Source of the DNA: Pantoea sp. alder81
Lineage (GTDB): Bacteria; Pseudomonadota; Gammaproteobacteria; Enterobacterales; Enterobacteriaceae
Direction of reading: 5' to 3'
Length of the DNA stretch: 64,000 nt
Assembly: GCF_020179835.1 (NCBI RefSeq)
Contig: NZ_JAIUDA010000003.1
Location: 124,001 to 188,000 of the forward strand
How positions within the stretch are numbered: the first letter of the stretch is position 1; every line of letters begins with the position of its first letter. The notes beneath the pieces are model-generated. The model ran no database searches. It was given only the letters and a program-made list of their open reading frames with translations, and had not been told where the DNA came from. This document shows, piece by piece, positions 1 through 10,547 of this stretch. The translations under genes were made by a program, and so were the position numbers.

Positions 1-413
1 ATGCGATGTACGGCGATATGCCGAACAACTGGACGCCGGAACTGAGTGGGTTGGCGCGTCTGCGCTTCAGTACTAATGCCCTGACGCGCATGCGCTTCTG
101 CTTCCCTAACGGGCAGTTGGATATGATCTGCAAAGAAGCCCCAAACTCTGCTCCACCGCCGCTGAAACCCTGGTTCCTTGTTGCGAGCAAGATCGGTAGC
201 GAATATACGCAGGTGTTTGGCCACTGGGCCTCTCTGGAAGGCAAAGGGACACCTGAACATATCATCGGACTGGATACCGGCTGCTGCTGGGGCGGCACGC
301 TGACGCTGCTGCACTGGGAATCGCAACGCTATTATGTGCAGGCCTCCAACCGTGAAAAGGCGATGGCAGAGAGTGCCGCCAGCGCGCATCCGCCTTTGAG
401 TGACATGCATTAA
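1..413 (+). CDS. apaH: Diadenosine tetraphosphatase ApaH, 3' part only
   Basis: The symmetrical Ap4A hydrolase splits diadenosine tetraphosphate into two ADP. The reading frame is open from the window edge (codons in register with base 3) and ends at TAA 411-413, so only about the last 137 residues are present. The visible part carries the ApaH stretch MYGDMPNNW near the cut edge and the late motifs [14 protein letters not shown] and [12 protein letters not shown], which belong to the metallophosphatase core and its end. The C-terminal tail (after YYVQASNR) differs from E. coli. A strong hairpin follows at 451-479. As in E. coli, apaH converges on folA. The family assignment is certain; the 5' end lies outside the window. 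Confidence 0.95.
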   Translation, partial: AMYGDMPNNWTPELSGLARLRFSTNALTRMRFCFPNGQLDMICKEAPNSAPPPLKPWFLVASKIGSEYTQVFGHWASLEGKGTPEHIIGLDTGCCWGGTLTLLHWESQRYYVQASNREKAMAESAASAHPPLSDMH

Positions 414-450
414 AAAAACTCGTCCCATTAAGCGACATGTCATAAACAAA

Positions 451-479
451 AAGCCCCGCAATGTGAGCGGGGCTTTTTT
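451..479. terminator. Bidirectional rho-independent terminator between apaH and folA
   Basis: A 7-bp GC stem (GCCCCGC 453-459 with GCGGGGC 467-473) has a 7-nt loop, with A-rich sequence on the left and six T on the right. It therefore works as a terminator for apaH on the plus strand and probably also for folA on the minus strand. The rest of 414-590 shows nothing gene-like. Confidence 0.85.
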
Positions 480-590
480 CATTCGCTTTAAATAATGATC
501 CTGATATTTCCCGGTCGCTATAAATGGCGACACTACGACGAAATGACACGATGTTCGTAGGTTGCGCACTGATATGCACCGGGACAAGCA

Positions 591-1070
591 TCAACGGCGA
601 TCTAAAATCTCAAAGCAGTAACTGTGTGAATTCTGCGCATCGGCGTCATGGAACTCACTAAAAGTCGACTGCCATTCATCCGGCTCGTAGTCCGGGAATT
701 GCGTATCGCCTTCGACTTCGGCATCAATGTGCGTCAGATACAAACGATCGGCACGCGCCAGCATCTGTTCGTAAACACGACCACCACCGATCACCATCAT
801 CTCTTCCACGTCGCCCGCCGCTTTCACCGCTTCGTCCAGTGAAGTGACCCAGGTGACGCCATCGTGCGTACCCGGCTGGCTGCTCACCACAATATTTAAG
901 CGTCCCGGTAACGGGCGGCCAATGGATTCAAAGGTCAGACGCCCCATAATGACAGGTTTATTCAGTGTGTTACGTTTGAACCAGGCCAAATCCGCTGGCA
1001 GGTTCCATGGCATGGCGTTTTCCATACCAATAATGCGATCGGCTGCCAGTGCTGCGATCAGACTAATCAT
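591..1070 (-). CDS. folA: Dihydrofolate reductase
   Basis: FolA reduces dihydrofolate to tetrahydrofolate with NADPH and is the trimethoprim target. The start chosen is the ATG at 1070, giving 159 residues, exactly the E. coli length. The longer open frame up to 1175 adds 35 residues unlike any DHFR. Visible motifs are [25 protein letters not shown] (active-site Met20 loop, Asp27 in LPADLAW), [19 protein letters not shown] (NADPH site) and [10 protein letters not shown]. The usual E. coli MGRHTWES reads MGRLTFES here. It converges on apaH as in E. coli. The 1071-1325 stretch upstream is noncoding and probably holds the folA promoter; I could not assign clear boxes. Confidence 0.97.
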   Translation of the reverse strand: MISLIAALAADRIIGMENAMPWNLPADLAWFKRNTLNKPVIMGRLTFESIGRPLPGRLNIVVSSQPGTHDGVTWVTSLDEAVKAAGDVEEMMVIGGGRVYEQMLARADRLYLTHIDAEVEGDTQFPDYEPDEWQSTFSEFHDADAQNSHSYCFEILDRR

Positions 1071-1325
1071 GTTAAAAGACCTACAGGAAAAAAATTGGCG
1101 CAATGATACGTAAAGGCGAAAGTTTCGTCGATAGGCCGACCCCGCTATTTGCGTAAAGCTCCTATGCGACCGCATTTTTGTTATTGGACAGAGTTTTACA
1201 CCGACTTTCCCACCATAGTTGGGAATAGACGCCAGATTAATCCAGTAGAACGCTACAACTCAGGGTGAAATGAGGCTTTGACGTGATGGAGTGTAAAGAA
1301 AACCGCACTGTCTGCGACAAAGAAA

Positions 1326-1347
1326 AACGGCTCCCTTAGGAGCCGTT
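1326..1347 (-). terminator. Terminator of the porin gene
   Basis: A 9-bp perfect stem (AACGGCTCC / GGAGCCGTT) with loop CTTA stands 10 bases after the porin stop and is followed on the minus strand by a run of T. The stem is identical to that of the carAB terminator at 2698-2719. Confidence 0.85.
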
Positions 1348-1357
1348 GACACATCGA

Positions 1358-2500
1358 TTAGAAATCGTAGCGCAGACGCACCAGGTTCATGTTACCCAGT
1401 GATTTGTCGGTGCTTGAGGTGATCACGTATTCGTAATCCACCTGGAAGCCGTAATCGAGTTTGGTGCTGATACCAACGCCATTGTCGATACGCTTGTAGT
1501 TACGTCCATTGACGAACTCCAGACGGTCGCCCATGAAGTAAGGCTGGATAGACTTGACCGCGTACTGATCGATAGCAAATTTGTAGCCAGCGAAGTACTC
1601 TACGCCCCACGCATCATCGGCAAAGTAGTTGTTAACGGTGTTCTTCTTGGTTGGTGAGAAGTTCTGATACCAGCCAGCACCTGCAGACAGCGTCCAGTTA
1701 TCCGGGGTCCAGCTCAACGCGGTACCGTAGATGTTCTGATCGTAGTCTTTGCTTTCACCGGTGCCTGGGTTATGAATATCCGCACGGGTGTAGTTCCACG
1801 CGGTACCCCACGCCAGATCTTTGGTGATGTGATAGTTCACACCCAGTGAGCCGCCACCTTTACGCTTGTAACGCAGGCCGTTGCCCGGCAGGTAGTTGTT
1901 ATCTTCAAACAGGTATGAAGCGTAAACATCAACGTCGCCGAAGGTATTTTTGTACTTCAGCATCTTACGTGAACGGTATGAACCGTCGTAGTCACCGTTG
2001 ATACCGTTGCCCGGTGCCTGAGCTAACATGTCGTAGTCCCAGATATCGGTCTTCGCGCCGACCACATCATAGTAAACGCTGTTCTGTTGACCAAAGGTCA
2101 GCTGACCCCAGGTTTTGCTTTTCAGACCCGTGTAGAGCTGACGACGCGTGGTGTTGTTCTGGCCATCGGCATAGTGGTTATCCCAACCCCACCAGGCCGG
2201 GAAGTTGACGCCCAGCTCGTAGTAGCTGACCCAGCTGATGTCATCAAACAGATAGTAATCAGCGGAGAAACGGAAACGTGAACCGCCATCGTAGCCGTTA
2301 CGTTTGTACGATTGGTCACTCACACCAGCCTGATGCTGGAACTGAGGACGAATACTGCCGCCGACTTTGAAATCCAGACGGCTAAGGGGATCGCCTGCCT
2401 GCGGATCCTGCTTCAGCAGGGTAATTTCCGCCTGGCTGGCGAGAGGCGCAGCAACTAATAACGCAGCCACTGCGCTGAGGGTGAAAGCACGCATTTTCAT
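1358..2500 (-). CDS. Outer-membrane general porin
   Basis: A 380-residue beta-barrel porin. A signal peptide of about 24 residues (cleavage after PLASQA) precedes a mature protein with alternating aromatic/glycine strands (for example FRFSADYYLFDDISW, LTFGQQNSVYYDVVG) that ends in the outer-membrane signature ...VRLRYDF with terminal Phe. It resembles the oligogalacturonate/OmpL-type and classical Gram-negative porins, but I cannot fix the subfamily. The ATG at 2500 is preceded by GGGA at 8-nt spacing; the in-frame ATG at 2494 is too far from it. It sits where E. coli K-12 has cai/fix/kef genes, is monocistronic (own terminator at 1326-1347) and is preceded by a 240-bp noncoding gap. Confidence 0.85.
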   Translation of the reverse strand: MKMRAFTLSAVAALLVAAPLASQAEITLLKQDPQAGDPLSRLDFKVGGSIRPQFQHQAGVSDQSYKRNGYDGGSRFRFSADYYLFDDISWVSYYELGVNFPAWWGWDNHYADGQNNTTRRQLYTGLKSKTWGQLTFGQQNSVYYDVVGAKTDIWDYDMLAQAPGNGINGDYDGSYRSRKMLKYKNTFGDVDVYASYLFEDNNYLPGNGLRYKRKGGGSLGVNYHITKDLAWGTAWNYTRADIHNPGTGESKDYDQNIYGTALSWTPDNWTLSAGAGWYQNFSPTKKNTVNNYFADDAWGVEYFAGYKFAIDQYAVKSIQPYFMGDRLEFVNGRNYKRIDNGVGISTKLDYGFQVDYEYVITSSTDKSLGNMNLVRLRYDF

Positions 2501-2697
2501 TTTTTATATCCCAATTAAGGTGAGCGCTCTATTAATGAGCGTCCGAGATAGTAAGGTGCGCTTGCCGGGATCGTATTTATAAATTTGTGCGAATAATCCG
2601 ACATGTAACCAGTACCGCATCAACTGATAAAAACTATGTCAAATCAATAGATTTTTCACACCTAAGCTTATTCAACCAGCGATAAACAGGCGAAAAA

Positions 2698-2719
2698 AAC
2701 GGCTCCCTGAGGAGCCGTT
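2698..2719 (-). terminator. Terminator of carAB
   Basis: The 9-bp stem AACGGCTCC / GGAGCCGTT with loop CTGA lies about 20 bases past the carB stop, and seven T follow on the minus strand. Its stem is the same as that of the porin terminator at 1326-1347. Confidence 0.85.
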
Positions 2720-2740
2720 ATTAGCCTATCAACTTATTGA

Positions 2741-5700
2741 TTAGCCTTTGATTAGGGCATGCATTTCCTGCACTGAAATGACTTTCTCAGTAGGATCCGC
2801 ATTCAGTGACATCGCGGTAGCAAAACCACCGTTCAGCGTGGTGTCATAATGCACTTTATATTGCAGCGCACTGCGGCGAATCAATTTCGAATCTTCAATC
2901 GCCTGACGACCTGCGGTGGTATTGACGATGTAGGTGTATTCGCCATTCTTCAGACGGTCCTGAATGTGCGGACGACCTTCATGCACCTTGTTAACCAGAC
3001 GTGGGTTAATGCCAGCTTCACCCAGCACCACAGCGGTACCGTGCGTCGCATCCAACTCAAAGCCTAACTTCTGCAGCTTCGCCGCCAGGTCAACGATACG
3101 TTTCTTATCGCCCTCACGCACTGACAGCAGCGCACGACCGGTTTTCTTCATGTTGCTCTGCGCACCCAGCATCGCTTTTGAGAATGCTTCTGCGAAGGTA
3201 CGACCCACACCCATGACTTCGCCGGTAGAACGCATCTCTGGGCCAAGAATCGGGTCAACGCCCTGGAACTTGTTGAACGGCAGCACCACTTCTTTCACAG
3301 AGTAGTAAGGTGGAATCACTTCTTCCGTTACACCCTGCTCGGCCAGCGTTTTACCTGCCATCACGCGTGCAGCCACTTTCGCCAGCGGTACGCCTGTTGC
3401 TTTAGACACGAACGGTACGGTACGCGCGGCACGTGGGTTGACTTCAATCAGGTAAACTTCGTTGTCTTTAACCGCAAACTGCACGTTCATCAAACCACGG
3501 ACGTTCAGCTCAAAGGCCAGTTTCTCAACCTGCTGACGCATCACGTTCTGAATCTCAGTGCTGAGCGTGTAAGCCGGCAGTGAACATGCAGAGTCACCGG
3601 AGTGAACACCCGCTTGCTCGATGTGCTCCATGATGCCGCCAATCAGCACACGCTCACCGTCGCAAATCGCATCGACGTCCACTTCGACGGCATCATCCAG
3701 GAAGCGATCCAGTAACACTGGCGCATCGTTGGAAACAGATACGGCGTTCTGGAAGTAGCGCTTCAGGTCGATTTCGTCGTACACGATTTCCATCGCGCGG
3801 CCGCCCAGTACATAAGAAGGACGCACCACCAGCGGATAACCGATACCCGCCGCTTTCTCAACCGCTTGCTCCAGCGTCGCCACCGTGGCGTTCGCCGGCT
3901 GCTTCAGGCTCAGACGATCCACCGCCTGTTGGAAACGCTCGCGGTCTTCTGCACGGTCAATCGCATCCGGGCTGGTACCAATGACCGGCACACCCGCCGC
4001 TTCTAACGCACGCGCCAGCTTCAGCGGAGTCTGGCCACCGTACTGCACGATAACGCCCTTAGGCTTCTCGATGCGCACGATTTCCAGCACGTCTTCCAGC
4101 GTGACCGGTTCAAAGTACAGACGGTCAGAGGTGTCGTAGTCGGTTGAAACGGTTTCCGGGTTACAGTTCACCATAATGGTTTCGTAACCGTCTTCGCGCA
4201 GCGCCAATGCCGCATGGACACAGCAGTAATCGAACTCGATACCCTGGCCGATACGGTTTGGACCACCACCCAGAATCATGATTTTGTCACGGTCCTGGTT
4301 TGGATTGGCTTCGCACTCTTCTTCATAGGTGGAGTACATGTACGCGGTATCGGTAGAGAACTCCGCCGCACAGGTATCCACGCGCTTGTAAACCGGGTGC
4401 AGGTTGAACTGTTGACGCAGCTTGCGGATTTCGCTTTCCGCCACGCCTGCCAGTGCTGCCAGACGCACGTCTGCGAAGCCTTTACGCTTCAGCGCACGCA
4501 GGAAGTCCGCATTCAGTGAGTTCACACCTTCACGCGCCACCTGCTCTTCCAGACGCACCAGTTCTTCGATTTGCACCAGGAACCAGCGGTCGATGTTGGT
4601 CAGGTTGAACACGCCATCCACCGACATACCGGCACGGAACGCATCAGCGATGTACCAGATACGGTCAGAACCGGCATCTTTCAATTCGCGACGGATACGG
4701 GTTAAGGCTTCGGCATCATCCAGATCCACTTTCGGGTCGAAGCCGTTAGCACCCACTTCCAGGCCGCGCAGCGCTTTCTGCATCGATTCCTGGAAGGTAC
4801 GGCCAATCGCCATCACTTCACCGACAGATTTCATCTGCGTGGTCAGACGGTCATTCGCACCGGCAAACTTCTCGAAGTTGAAGCGAGGAATCTTGGTCAC
4901 AACGTAATCGATTGACGGCTCAAACGACGCTGGCGTACGACCGCCAGTGATGTCGTTCATCAGCTCATCCAGGGTGAAGCCCACCGCCAGTTTCGCCGCG
5001 ACTTTCGCAATCGGGAAACCGGTCGCTTTCGAAGCCAGCGCAGAAGAGCGCGACACGCGTGGGTTCATTTCGATAACAATCAAACGACCATCTTTCGGGT
5101 TAACCGAGAACTGAACGTTCGAACCGCCGGTTTCGACGCCGATTTCACGCAGTACCGCCAGCGAGGCGTTACGCATGATTTGATATTCTTTATCGGTCAG
5201 CGTCTGTGCTGGCGCGACGGTGATGGAGTCACCGGTATGAATACCCATCGCATCGAAGTTTTCGATCGAGCAGACGATGATGCAGTTGTCGTTTTTATCA
5301 CGCACCACTTCCATCTCGTACTCTTTCCAGCCAATCAGCGACTCATCAATCAGCAGCTCATTGGTAGGTGAGAGGTCGAGACCACGCTCGCAAATCTCTT
5401 CGAACTCTTCACGGTTATAAGCGATACCGCCACCGGTGCCGCCCATGGTAAAGGAAGGACGAATGATGCATGGGAAGCCAACGTCTTCGGCCACCGCCAG
5501 CGCTTCTTCCATGGTATGCGCGATACCCGAACGGGCAGTGCCCAGACCGATGCTTTTCATCGCCACGTCGAAACGGCGGCGATCTTCGGCTTTATCAATG
5601 GCATCTGCGGTCGCACCAATCATGGTGACGCCGAACTCAGCCAGCACACCATGACGCTCCAGCTCCAGCGCACAGTTCAGTGCAGTCTGGCCACCCATGG

Positions 5701-5965
5701 TCGGCAGCACCGCATCCGGGCGCTCTTTTTCGATAATTTTGCGTACCACTTCCCAGTGAATCGGCTCGATATAAGTTGCATCGGCCATTTCCGGGTCGGT
5801 CATGATGGTTGCCGGGTTGGAGTTCACCAGAATGACGCGGTAACCCTCTTCACGCAGCGCTTTACACGCCTGCGCACCGGAGTAGTCAAATTCACATGCC
5901 TGGCCGATAACGATCGGGCCAGCGCCAAGGATCAGGATGGATTTTATGTCTGTACGTTTTGGCAT
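2741..5965 (-). CDS. carB: Carbamoyl-phosphate synthase large subunit
   Basis: CarB makes carbamoyl phosphate from ammonia (channelled from CarA), bicarbonate and two ATP, feeding arginine and pyrimidine synthesis. The 1074 residues show the two homologous ATP-grasp halves. The first opens with [19 protein letters not shown] and the second, near residue 550, with [20 protein letters not shown]; an oligomerisation domain and a C-terminal allosteric domain follow. Two ATGs lie in tandem. The second (5965) is 6 nt from the GGAG Shine-Dalgarno and matches the E. coli MPKRTD start, while the first (5968) is only 3 nt away. The gap from carA is 13 bp, so the two form one operon. Confidence 0.97.
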   Translation of the reverse strand: MPKRTDIKSILILGAGPIVIGQACEFDYSGAQACKALREEGYRVILVNSNPATIMTDPEMADATYIEPIHWEVVRKIIEKERPDAVLPTMGGQTALNCALELERHGVLAEFGVTMIGATADAIDKAEDRRRFDVAMKSIGLGTARSGIAHTMEEALAVAEDVGFPCIIRPSFTMGGTGGGIAYNREEFEEICERGLDLSPTNELLIDESLIGWKEYEMEVVRDKNDNCIIVCSIENFDAMGIHTGDSITVAPAQTLTDKEYQIMRNASLAVLREIGVETGGSNVQFSVNPKDGRLIVIEMNPRVSRSSALASKATGFPIAKVAAKLAVGFTLDELMNDITGGRTPASFEPSIDYVVTKIPRFNFEKFAGANDRLTTQMKSVGEVMAIGRTFQESMQKALRGLEVGANGFDPKVDLDDAEALTRIRRELKDAGSDRIWYIADAFRAGMSVDGVFNLTNIDRWFLVQIEELVRLEEQVAREGVNSLNADFLRALKRKGFADVRLAALAGVAESEIRKLRQQFNLHPVYKRVDTCAAEFSTDTAYMYSTYEEECEANPNQDRDKIMILGGGPNRIGQGIEFDYCCVHAALALREDGYETIMVNCNPETVSTDYDTSDRLYFEPVTLEDVLEIVRIEKPKGVIVQYGGQTPLKLARALEAAGVPVIGTSPDAIDRAEDRERFQQAVDRLSLKQPANATVATLEQAVEKAAGIGYPLVVRPSYVLGGRAMEIVYDEIDLKRYFQNAVSVSNDAPVLLDRFLDDAVEVDVDAICDGERVLIGGIMEHIEQAGVHSGDSACSLPAYTLSTEIQNVMRQQVEKLAFELNVRGLMNVQFAVKDNEVYLIEVNPRAARTVPFVSKATGVPLAKVAARVMAGKTLAEQGVTEEVIPPYYSVKEVVLPFNKFQGVDPILGPEMRSTGEVMGVGRTFAEAFSKAMLGAQSNMKKTGRALLSVREGDKKRIVDLAAKLQKLGFELDATHGTAVVLGEAGINPRLVNKVHEGRPHIQDRLKNGEYTYIVNTTAGRQAIEDSKLIRRSALQYKVHYDTTLNGGFATAMSLNADPTEKVISVQEMHALIKG

Positions 5966-5978
5966 CATGGGCTCCTGA

Positions 5979-7127
5979 TTACTTCGCGTTAGAACGGTAA
6001 GCTTCGATCAGTTCGATAAAGTGATCGAACAGTGGCGCCGCATCGTGCGGGCCTGGGCTCGCTTCAGGGTGTCCCTGGAAGCTGAAGGCCGGTTTGTCGG
6101 TGCGGTGGATACCCTGCACAGTCTGGTCGAACAGTGACACATGGGTCACACGCAGGTTGGCCGGTAACTGGCTGTCATCGACGGCAAAACCGTGGTTCTG
6201 CGCGGTAATCATCACGACATTGTTGTCGAGATCTTTGACCGGGTGGTTACCGCCATGGTGGCCGAGTTTCATCTTCACGGTTTTCGCACCGCTTGCCAGC
6301 GCCAGCAACTGATGTCCAAGACAGATACCGAACACCGGAACGTCGGTTTTCAGGAAAGCCTGAATCGCGTTGATAGCGTAATCGCACGGCTCCGGGTCAC
6401 CAGGACCGTTCGACAGGAAGATGCCATCTGGATTCAAAGCCAGCACTTCTTCTGCAGTGGTTTTGGCTGGAACAACCGTTAAACGGCAGCCGCGATCCAC
6501 CAGCATGCGCAGAATGTTGCGCTTAGCGCCGAAGTCATAGGCGACAACATGGAACGGCAGCTCTGCAGCAGTTTTCTGCTCAGGCAAATCACCTTCCAGT
6601 GTCCAGCTACCCTGCTGCCACGCGTAAGTTTCCGCGGTGGTCACTTCTTTCGCCAGGTCCATGCCTTTTAAGCCCGGGAACGCCTGCGCTTTTTGCAGCG
6701 CCAGCGCCGCATCCGGATTATCACCCGCAATAATGCAGCCGCTCTGTGCGCCCTTCTCGCGCAGCAAACGGGTCAGTTTGCGCGTATCGATATCGGCGAT
6801 GCCGACAATGTTATTGCGCTGCAGGTAAGCTGACAGGCTTTCTTCACTGCGGAAGTTGCTGGTGATCAGCGGCAGGTCGCGAATAACGAGGCCTTGAGCA
6901 TGGATTTGGCTGGATTCTTCATCGGCGGCGTTAACGCCAACATTGCCGATATGGGGATAAGTGAGGGTAACGATTTGGCGGGAATAGGAAGGATCAGTGA
7001 GGATTTCTTGATAACCAGTCATTGACGTGTTGAAAACGACTTCCCCCACTGCCGACCCCGTTGCCCCGATGGCCCGACCGTGGAATTGGGTTCCGTCTTC
7101 CAGAACCAAGAGCGCTGACTTAATCAA
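5979..7127 (-). CDS. carA: Carbamoyl-phosphate synthase small (glutaminase) subunit, TTG start
   Basis: CarA hydrolyses glutamine and passes ammonia to CarB. The chosen start is TTG at 7127, 5 nt behind a GGAGG. It gives 382 residues beginning (M)[11 protein letters not shown], the same length and same unusual start codon as E. coli. The in-frame start at 7154 would add nine residues and overlap the ArgR boxes. The C-terminal class-I glutamine amidotransferase domain is visible as [14 protein letters not shown], the nucleophile Cys in [12 protein letters not shown], and the His/Glu pair in [11 protein letters not shown]. Regulation: two ARG boxes lie just upstream and a RutR-type operator further up. 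Confidence 0.96.
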   Translation of the reverse strand: MIKSALLVLEDGTQFHGRAIGATGSAVGEVVFNTSMTGYQEILTDPSYSRQIVTLTYPHIGNVGVNAADEESSQIHAQGLVIRDLPLITSNFRSEESLSAYLQRNNIVGIADIDTRKLTRLLREKGAQSGCIIAGDNPDAALALQKAQAFPGLKGMDLAKEVTTAETYAWQQGSWTLEGDLPEQKTAAELPFHVVAYDFGAKRNILRMLVDRGCRLTVVPAKTTAEEVLALNPDGIFLSNGPGDPEPCDYAINAIQAFLKTDVPVFGICLGHQLLALASGAKTVKMKLGHHGGNHPVKDLDNNVVMITAQNHGFAVDDSQLPANLRVTHVSLFDQTVQGIHRTDKPAFSFQGHPEASPGPHDAAPLFDHFIELIEAYRSNAK

Positions 7128-7140
7128 AACATCCTCCAGG

Positions 7141-7174
7141 GAATAAACAGTCACAATATTTGCATATTAATTCA
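7141..7174 (-). promoter_or_regulatory. Pair of ArgR operators (ARG boxes) at the proximal carAB promoter
   Basis: On the minus strand TGAATTAATATGCA (7174-7161) and GTGACTGTTTATTC (7154-7141) are spaced about 20 bp centre to centre, the helical spacing of paired ARG boxes. The first is nearly identical to the E. coli carAB box. In E. coli these overlap promoter P2 and give arginine repression; the same arrangement is inferred here. Confidence 0.7.
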
Positions 7175-7406
7175 AAATACATGCCCGAATCAATGCAAAA
7201 TCCGCCTGAATGCTCGAATTTTGGCAAATTGCGCGCATTCTAATGATCGACCTCTGGCTTGTCTACCCTGAGTGGCTGTTTTTTTTGTATTTTTAGGGCG
7301 GTTCAATGCTAAAAACTGAGAAAAGGGATAAAAGAACAGGAAAAGTGAGAAAAATAAACGGTTGCTTAGCGGCGATAATCGTAAAGCCGTGCTACGCCGC
7401 TTAGAT

Positions 7407-7426
7407 TTTTGACCAAATGGTCAAAA
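7407..7426. promoter_or_regulatory. RutR-type operator upstream of carAB
   Basis: A perfect 9-bp inverted repeat, TTTTGACCA-aa-TGGTCAAAA, contains the RutR consensus TTGACCAnnTGGTCAA. In E. coli the uracil-sensing repressor RutR binds upstream of the carAB promoters. The site lies about 280 bp before the carA start. The rest of the 7175-7597 gap holds the presumed pyrimidine-responsive promoter region (no box I can fix) and the dapB terminator. Confidence 0.7.
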
Positions 7427-7521
7427 TTAGCTATTACCTGACAGAAAAATACACACTAACACCAACAAACAAGCACTACGATGACATATGGACGCCAAGC
7501 GTTAATTTATACATAAAATAA

Positions 7522-7543
7522 AGGGCAATGATCACATTGCCCT
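7522..7543 (-). terminator. Terminator of dapB
   Basis: The stem AGGGCAATG / CATTGCCCT with a 4-nt loop is followed on the minus strand by TTTATTTTAT. It lies about 55 bases after the dapB stop. Confidence 0.7.
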
Positions 7544-7597
7544 ATTCAATCAACATCTTACCGATTGAAATAACCACATCACGATGGTTCAAAACAC

Positions 7598-8419
<822 letters not shown>

Positions 8420-8592
8420 TCATTCCTGATACAAATCTATGCATGCAAAGCGTAAACAGGTTAACGATCCGATAACTGTCACGCCACAATAATAAAGGGA
8501 TATAAGAATTTTATGCCAGCCGCTAAACATTATCAGTAAATGCAATCCCATCTGCTGGAAATGGGTTTTATGGCTGGCTGCAGATAAAGAAA

Positions 8593-8612
8593 AGGCCGAA
8601 CAATGTCGGCCT
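8593..8612 (-). terminator. Terminator of the ribF-ileS-lspA-fkpB-ispH operon
   Basis: The 7-bp stem AGGCCGA / TCGGCCT is followed on the minus strand by TTTTCTTT, 24 bases beyond the ispH stop. Confidence 0.8.
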
Positions 8613-8635
8613 GATTTTGTAACGGAAGTCTCCGC

Positions 8636-9589
8636 TTACTGCACGTTACGCACTTCGACGCGCAACTCTTTCGGCACTTCAAACACGATGTTCTCTTCGC
8701 GACCAATCAGCTCAATCGCCGCTTCACCGCCATACTCTTTCAAGCGCTGAATCACCTGCTGCACTAAAATATCCGGTGCCGAGGCGCCCGCTGTGACACC
8801 GATGATCTGCTTGTCTTTGACCCACTCTTCCTGAATGTCATCCGCTGAATCAATCAGCTTCGCCAGTTTGCCCGCACGCTGCGCCAGTTCGGCCAGACGG
8901 TTGGAGTTGGAGGAGTTTTTCGAACCAACCACCAGCACCACTTCCGCATCACGCGCCAGAACGCGTACCGCTTCCTGACGGTTGGTGGTCGCATAGCAGA
9001 TGTCGTCTTTACGCGGGCCGATAATCGCCGGGAAGCGTTGGCGCAGTGCATCAATCACTTCCGAGGTATCATCAACCGACAAGGTAGTCTGCGTCATAAA
9101 ACACAGATTACCTTCATCTTTGACGTTCAGCTTAAACACATCTTCCGGCGATTCCACCAGGTACATGCCACCGTTGGGGTTGTTGTACTGCCCCATGGTG
9201 CCTTCCACTTCCGGGTGACCCGCATGACCAATCAGAATGGCTTCCACACCTTTACGGCTGGCACGCGCCACTTCCATATGCACCTTGGTCACCAGTGGAC
9301 AGGTGGCATCGAACAGCATAGTGAGATTGCGCGCTTTCGCTTCCGCACGAACAGCCTGAGAAACCCCATGTGCGGAGAAGATCAGGATGGCGTTATCTGG
9401 CACTTCGCTGATCTCTTCGATAAAAATCGCACCACGATCGCGCAGGCTGCTCACCACGTAGCGGTTATGCACCACTTCATGACGCACGTAGATTGGCGCG
9501 CCGTACATCTCCAGCGCGCGTTCCACAATACTGATGGCGCGATCCACGCCTGCACAGAAACCGCGAGGGTTAGCTAACAGGATTTGCAT
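8636..9589 (-). CDS. ispH: 4-hydroxy-3-methylbut-2-enyl diphosphate reductase
   Basis: This iron-sulfur enzyme catalyses the last step of the MEP isoprenoid pathway, giving IPP and DMAPP. The start is the ATG at 9589 with GGAGG 6 nt upstream, giving 317 residues. The open frame to 9688 adds 33 residues that merely shadow fkpB. The three cluster cysteines are visible in [25 protein letters not shown] and [10 protein letters not shown], and the conserved HGVS and TQTTLS motifs are present. The gene overlaps the end of fkpB by 20 nt, indicating translational coupling. Confidence 0.97.
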   Translation of the reverse strand: MQILLANPRGFCAGVDRAISIVERALEMYGAPIYVRHEVVHNRYVVSSLRDRGAIFIEEISEVPDNAILIFSAHGVSQAVRAEAKARNLTMLFDATCPLVTKVHMEVARASRKGVEAILIGHAGHPEVEGTMGQYNNPNGGMYLVESPEDVFKLNVKDEGNLCFMTQTTLSVDDTSEVIDALRQRFPAIIGPRKDDICYATTNRQEAVRVLARDAEVVLVVGSKNSSNSNRLAELAQRAGKLAKLIDSADDIQEEWVKDKQIIGVTAGASAPDILVQQVIQRLKEYGGEAAIELIGREENIVFEVPKELRVEVRNVQ

Positions 9590-10040
9590 CGCTGGCCTCC
9601 AGTACCGGATCAATCTCCAGCACTTCAATTTCAAACTGAATGCGCTGACCGGCCAGTGGATGATTGAAATCGACGGTGATCGAATCACCCGAAATCTCGC
9701 GGATCACACCTGGCATCTCGCTACCACCTCTGCCGCTGAACAGCATAATGGCGCCCACTTCCGGCTCTCCGGCATCGTTAAAGTCACGGCGCGAAAAGTA
9801 CTGAACCAGGTCCGGGCTGATGCCGCCAAAGGCATCATCAGGTGCCAGCGTAAAAGCGTGCTTATCGCCCACTTTACGCCCCACCAACTCCTTCTCCAGC
9901 GCCTCTGACAAGCTGCCATCACCCAGACAGAACAGCGCAGGTTTGCCGTTGGCACGCGTGGATTCGGCCGTTGAGCCATCTTCCAGCTTGAGTGTGAAAT
10001 GCACCAGCAACGCGCTATCGCGCTGTACGGACTCAGTCAT
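9570..10040 (-). CDS. fkpB: FKBP-type peptidyl-prolyl cis-trans isomerase FkpB (SlpA)
   Basis: A 156-residue SlyD-like FKBP, cytoplasmic, acting as prolyl isomerase/chaperone. Signature stretches are [17 protein letters not shown], the insert-in-flap region [16 protein letters not shown], and [14 protein letters not shown] followed by the C-terminal FKBP strand DFNHPLAGQ. The length is close to E. coli (149), with a seven-residue longer tail that runs into ispH. It lies 3 bp after lspA, in the conserved operon order. Confidence 0.94.
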   Translation of the reverse strand: MTESVQRDSALLVHFTLKLEDGSTAESTRANGKPALFCLGDGSLSEALEKELVGRKVGDKHAFTLAPDDAFGGISPDLVQYFSRRDFNDAGEPEVGAIMLFSGRGGSEMPGVIREISGDSITVDFNHPLAGQRIQFEIEVLEIDPVLEASDANPVS

Positions 10041-10043
10041 TTG

Positions 10044-10547
10044 TTACCCTTTCTCTTTGACCTGTTTGTCTTTCGGGGTGAGGAAACCTTCCAGCACCAC
10101 CAACGCTGCACCAATACAGATGCCGCAGTCAGCGATGTTAAAGGTGGCGAAATGCCAGTCACCAACGTAGAAGTCGATGAAATCCACCACGAAGCCGTGA
10201 TAAGCACGGTCAAACAGGTTACCCAACGCCCCGCCGATAATCAGCGCGTAGGCAATATTGGTTAGTTTGTTACTTGCGCGGTTGCGATACATCATCACCA
10301 CCAGCGCGACCACAATCGCAATCGCGATGCCGGCGAAGAACCAACGCTGCCAACCGCCTTTGTCCGCCAGGAAGCTGAACGCTGCGCCATAGTTATGCGC
10401 ATAGAACAGATTCAGAAACGGAATCAGCGGTTTGGTTTCGTGCAGCATCATGTTGTTCATGATCCACTGCTTGCTGGCGAAATCGATCACGATCACCACC
10501 AGCACCAACCACAGCCAACGCAATCCGGTAGAGCAGAGTTTACTCAT
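10044..10547 (-). CDS. lspA: Lipoprotein signal peptidase (signal peptidase II)
   Basis: An inner-membrane aspartyl protease that cleaves the signal peptide of diacylated prolipoproteins. The 167 residues form four hydrophobic segments (about 10-30, 68-88, 96-115 and 137-157). The two catalytic aspartates are in [14 protein letters not shown] and [14 protein letters not shown]. Its ATG overlaps the ileS stop by one base (TGATG). Its products here would include TssJ and the four FGE-like lipoproteins of the T6SS island. Confidence 0.96.
   Translation of the reverse strand: MSKLCSTGLRWLWLVLVVIVIDFASKQWIMNNMMLHETKPLIPFLNLFYAHNYGAAFSFLADKGGWQRWFFAGIAIAIVVALVVMMYRNRASNKLTNIAYALIIGGALGNLFDRAYHGFVVDFIDFYVGDWHFATFNIADCGICIGAALVVLEGFLTPKDKQVKEKG

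Noticed and set aside
262-594. 110-codon open frame on the minus strand over the apaH end
   Set aside because: It overlaps the coding strand of apaH and the terminator, and its sequence resembles no protein family.
591-1175. Longer folA reading frame starting at 1175
   Set aside because: The extra 35 residues are unlike any DHFR, and the start at 1070 gives exactly the usual 159 residues.
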